64,000 nt of DNA from Drosophila pseudoobscura (Eukaryota > Arthropoda > Insecta > Diptera > Drosophilidae), in assembly GCF_009870125.1 (NCBI RefSeq), contig NC_046681.1, forward strand, positions 25,256,001 through 25,320,000, given 5' to 3'. Under the pieces are notes generated by a model. The model had not been told where the DNA came from. It made no database searches and saw nothing but the letters and a program-made list of their open reading frames with translations. Shown here piece by piece: positions 60,579 through 64,000 of the stretch. Positions within the stretch are counted from its first letter, which is position 1. Every line of letters starts with the position of its first letter. The position numbers were made by a program, and so were the translations under genes.

Positions 60579-60795
60579 CTAGTAGGCGGGCGACAGCATG
60601 GGCAGCTCCACGGAGCACATTGTGGGCAGCCATGGTTTCCGCTGGCATAGCCTATATGAATGACAAGAACTTTGGGTTCATATAGCCCATACTTGGATGA
60701 CTACAAAATCATAACCTTTATAAACCACATCCAAGCCAGCGGAAATAGTTTTGTTGGATTTCAGAGGCTCATACGGATCATCCTGATCGACGGAG
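60579..60795 (-). pseudogene. Relic of a GRHPR-type dehydrogenase gene
   Basis: On the minus strand 60795-60728 matches exon 4 of the 63 kb copy (DQDD-YE-LKSNK, ISAGLDV). 60660-60579 matches its last exon (AHNVL, then MLSPAY and TAG). The order is that of a gene, but there are deletions, frame changes, no PHIG active-site segment and no splice sites. It resembles the 63 kb copy more than its immediate neighbour. It is a decayed duplicate at the 3' end of the array. Confidence 0.75.
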
Positions 60796-60977
60796 TGTCT
60801 GAATGTCAGTATGTCAGTCAGTAAGTGAGTAAAATTTTAATATCGTAATCATAATATAATGTATGATTTTTCATCCTACAGATCACCATGATCTGATATA
60901 AAGTTTACAAGTCCTTTGTACTTGTTTCAGATTTCAAATATCTTAATTTTTATCTGAAAACTTCCTCCTATAAGTTT
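60796..60977. other. Spacer 3' of the complete dehydrogenase copy
   Basis: Short AT-rich spacer. Minus-strand ATTAAA near 60,835 is a possible poly(A) signal about 140 nt past the stop at 60978. Confidence 0.4.
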
Positions 60978-62262
60978 TCAATATGCCGGTCTAATCATGG
61001 GCCTTCCTTCGATGGCATTGAGGATGTTGTTAGCCGCCAGAAGACTCATTTCGATGGTTGTCTTCATTGTCTGCGTTCCCAGATGGGGCAGAATAACTAC
61101 AAGTGAAAGATACGATAGAAAATAATCCATATCAAAATATATCTGATTAGGTCTCACCGCAATTAGGCAGCTTCAAGATGGGATCATCCGCAGGCAGTGG
61201 TTCGGGCGTGGTAACATCCAAGCCCGCAGCAAAAATCTGCCCTTTGGTGAGTGCTTCGTGCAGATCGCTTTGAATGACGAGACCTGAGAAGAGGGCTCTA
61301 AAATTACACTATTTCTGATCTTCGAGTTCCGCTACTTACCCCCTCGGGCCACATTTACGAACACTGCGTTAGACTTCATCTGTCCAAAGGCTTTCGCATC
61401 GAATTTTCCTCGCGATTCGTCTGTGAGGGGTGCGGCCACCACCAGGAAGTCGCTCTCCTGGAGGAGCCGCTCGAAGGATACATGCTCAGCCTTGAATTCG
61501 CAGTCGTTTTCCTTGCGGGTGCGTGTGTGATAGAGGATTTTGGCCACATCCCAGCACTGTAGACGCTTGGCAATGGCCTGACTAATGCCGCCAAAGCCAA
61601 AGAAACCGATCACAGAGTCGCGTATTTCCTGACCCATGCGCCAGTCAATCAGTTCCGTCTTCCACTGGGAACTAAGGGTATTAAAAATTTGAATCACGAG
61701 TAGCTAGTACGACACTTAAAAAAATGAATTTCAAATCCTCAAATCAAGTTGGCAGCCCCACTGCTTTTTCCATGACAAAAGCTAAGTCAAAAGCTCAAGT
61801 ACAAAGCTCAACCAGCTGTTGCCTGCACTGCACTCACCTTTCGATATCGCTGCGACCGGCATGAAAGTGACGACCCGCTGCAATCATCAGGCCAATGGCA
61901 AGATCCGCTACCGAGTTCTTTACCACTCCAGGGGTGTGACCCAATGGGATCTGGCGCCGCTTAAACTCCGGCACATCGGCAAAATCAATTCCTGATGACA
62001 TAGTACTGACGCACCTTAGCTGTGCTCCAGCTGCATCCAGTATTCCCGCATTCAGTGGCTGATAGTGCGCCCAAAAGATGGCATCCACTCCGCTCACCTT
62101 CTGGAGAATCTCCTCCCTGCAGGGCGGCACACTTTGGCAGATGATTGTCTCTGCCCCGCGGGAACGTAGCAGCTCCAAGGCGGGCGCCGGCACATTTGGA
62201 TGCGAGACGAGCACCTTGAAGGCGGCGGCGGTGGCGGCGCGAACAGTCGACATTGTTGACAT
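60978..62262 (-). CDS. Glyoxylate/hydroxypyruvate reductase-like D-2-hydroxyacid dehydrogenase
   Basis: Exons 61838-62262, 61340-61671, 61158-61283 and 60978-61096 join to 333 aa. The start at 62262 ([10 protein letters not shown]) is preferred by length; a second ATG lies three codons on. The fold is the two-domain D-2-hydroxyacid dehydrogenase, with an N-terminal substrate lobe ([14 protein letters not shown]) and a Rossmann segment ([17 protein letters not shown]). The catalytic Arg (R251 in NVARGG), Glu (E280 in TTPEP) and His (H299 in LPHLG) are all present. The usual GxGxxG reads GFGGIS (S172), a change from glycine at its last position. GRHPR reduces glyoxylate and hydroxypyruvate with NAD(P)H. 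It belongs to the CG9331/CG31673/CG31674 set at this locus; which one is undecided. Confidence 0.9.
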
Positions 62263-62829
62263 GGACAACGAACAATCGCGAAGAGAGGCAAAAACGAAAT
62301 GCTCAATGGAAATTTCTCCAACCCAACCCACCCATTACTCAAGCTTTCGCACTCAGCCCTGCCTGCTCTTTCTCTTAAACTTTGAGTGTGTGTGCTGTTA
62401 AGCTTTTTTGTGGAATAGTTTTGCCTCTCAGAGTGCTGTTCAAATTAAGCTCAGTATTTCAAATTCTATTTCATGTAAACTTTTTGAAGAGGGTATTACA
62501 ATTAGTCCCCTTTTCTATGTTAAAGACACTCGTAATTCAACCAAGTTTAACAAGTTGTTGTAGAATATATTGCTACATAATTCTGTAATTTAATGGGTAG
62601 GCAACCCAATGCCAGTCTTCCATTTCTCATGTCTTAAGTGTATTGAAGCCTGTTGCCATTTTTCACATTATTAGTTGCTTTAATTAACATTTTTATTCTC
62701 ACATCTGGAACCATGGCCTTGCCATTGGCAACCTTTCACACTTCACTGGCTTCGTTGCCCGCACAATAATCAGAGTTTACTGAGAGTGGAAATCCACTTT
62801 AGTTCCCGGTCCATTAACATTTCCATTTC
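62263..62829. other. Spacer between the two dehydrogenase copies
   Basis: 0.57 kb holding the promoter of the complete copy and the 3' end of the next. No gene is seen. Confidence 0.55.
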
Positions 62830-63954
62830 CTAGTACGCGGGCGACAGCATGGGCTCTCCAACCAATCCGCGGAGCACATTGTGGGCGGCAATGGTGGCCA
62901 TCTCGGCACGGGTTCGCTTCGTGGCAGAGCCTATGTGGGGCAGGACAACTGTTAGAAAGAGGGAGATGTCGAGTGGTTAGAGGTGCTGTTTTAGATAAGG
63001 AATTTAGCCATAGAGATAAGAGTATTTGTTTTGTTTTGACTTTCTCAAGTAATTGGCAAGATTACGCTACATAAAATACTAAAGAAAGGTTAAAGGGGTC
63101 GACATAATAAAGATTTAAAGGTACAGAGACTTTGTCTTGTTGTCACATTTGTAATTATCTATCCCACAATGTCTTTGAATACTGCTTTTATTTGGAAATC
63201 TGAACATACCTTCATTCCTTCATAACCTTCATAAAACCTTACCAAACCGTCGCCCACGTATGACTTAAATCTCTCAGAAATACTTCAGTCGCAGTGAACA
63301 ACTGCACAGATAAGACGGAATCAAAATATTGATAGCAAGGCTAGAAATACTTCCTACCAGGGGAACTCGCAATCAGACCCGATGCTGACTGATATCAACA
63401 ATCTAAAATTATTGCCATTGCTCAACTTACCAACATTGTCGAGTGACAGCAGTTTGTCTTTAGCAGACAATGGTTCGGGATCTGTGACATCCAGGCCAGC
63501 GGAAAAGATTTTGTTGGACTTCAGAGCCTCATAAAGATCATCCTGATTGACAATTTCTAGAAAGCAACTTAATAATTATACCGTTCAAAAAAGTTTGTAA
63601 GAGATCTACAACTTACTGCCGCGACCGATGTTGACCAGAACAGCGGTTTCCTTCATTTTGTTGAAAGCGGTAGCATTGAACACGCCCTGCGTGGCAGCCG
63701 TCAGGGGAGAAGCGATGACCACAAAGTCACTCTGGGCCAGGAGGGTGTCAAAGTCCACCTTCTTGGCATTCAACTCCTTTTCGATCTCCTTGTCCACACG
63801 TCGTCGGGTGGTGTACAGCACTTGGTCGATGTCAAAGCCGGACAGACGCTTGGCGATAGCCTGTCCAATGCCCCCGAAACCGTAGAAACCAACGGTGGAG
63901 TCACGGATATCCTGACCCAGCATCCAGTTGAGATGATAGTTCTCCCAGTTATTG
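62830..63954 (-). CDS. Glyoxylate/hydroxypyruvate reductase-like gene, 5' cut by window edge
   Basis: Exons 63617-63954, 63431-63556 and 62830-62948 are visible; intron and earlier exons run off at 64000. The exon pattern copies that of the 61-62 kb gene (126 and 119 nt match exactly, exon 3 is 6 nt longer). The Rossmann motif is canonical ([17 protein letters not shown]). The catalytic Arg (NIGRGK), Glu (TDPEP) and His (LPHIGSAT) are all present. The C-terminus is GEPMLSPAY. It keeps the cofactor glycine and the SAT active-site flank that the neighbour has changed, so it is the more conventional enzyme. Probably CG9331 or its closest paralogue. Confidence 0.92.
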
Positions 63955-64000
63955 CTGAAAAGGAACGGGAAGATCTTGGAGTAGAATATAATGGTAAGGA

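Noticed and set aside
60579-60795. An extra 3' exon of the complete dehydrogenase gene
   Set aside because: The 61-62 kb gene already has its own stop and last exon. This stretch has frameshifts, lacks PHIG and resembles the other copy, so it is a relic.
1-64000. CRISPR arrays, bacterial operons, rRNA or tRNA genes
   Set aside because: None seen; the window is insect nuclear DNA and no cloverleaf tRNA or rRNA signature was noticed by eye. A tRNAscan run would be decisive.

Overview
This is animal nuclear DNA, almost certainly from a Drosophila species. Genes are split by short GT-AG introns, spacers are AT-rich, and gene content and order match the 38F neighbourhood of melanogaster 2L (Muller element B). 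The diverged spacers suggest a species outside the melanogaster subgroup. The obscura group is possible, but I cannot prove it from the sequence.

Layout. 1-13,922 (+): the 3' two thirds of skywalker (sky, TBC1D24 family), with an 8 kb intron, three in-frame cassette exons and probably a long 3'UTR. 16,791-54,373 (-): six Ly6/three-finger GPI-anchored protein genes on one strand. All have three coding exons, the same two phase-1 intron positions and ten cysteines. Two unrelated genes sit among them: an orphan secreted protein at 32,930 (+) and a 291-aa protein at 42,431 (-) that looks like a diverged C76/deneddylase-fold protein without its Asp/His motif. A large inverted duplication (29,982-31,392) and dispersed repeats lie between the fourth and fifth Ly6 genes. 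57,902-60,546 (+): Oseg5 (IFT80), all six exons, 777 aa, with a candidate RFX X-box upstream. 60,579-64,000 (-): a GRHPR-type 2-hydroxyacid dehydrogenase array, with a decayed relic, one complete gene and one gene cut by the window edge.

Functionally the window combines synaptic vesicle trafficking (sky), a cell-surface Ly6 cluster (a family used in septate junctions, sleep and synapse regulation), ciliary transport (Oseg5) and glyoxylate/hydroxypyruvate reduction. I see no operon-like logic beyond tandem duplication. The features most worth follow-up are the inverted duplication, which is a candidate hairpin RNA (endo-siRNA) locus or a pair of inverted repeat elements, and the C76-like protein. 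Splice sites were read by eye from GT-AG, phase and protein continuity, not from transcripts.
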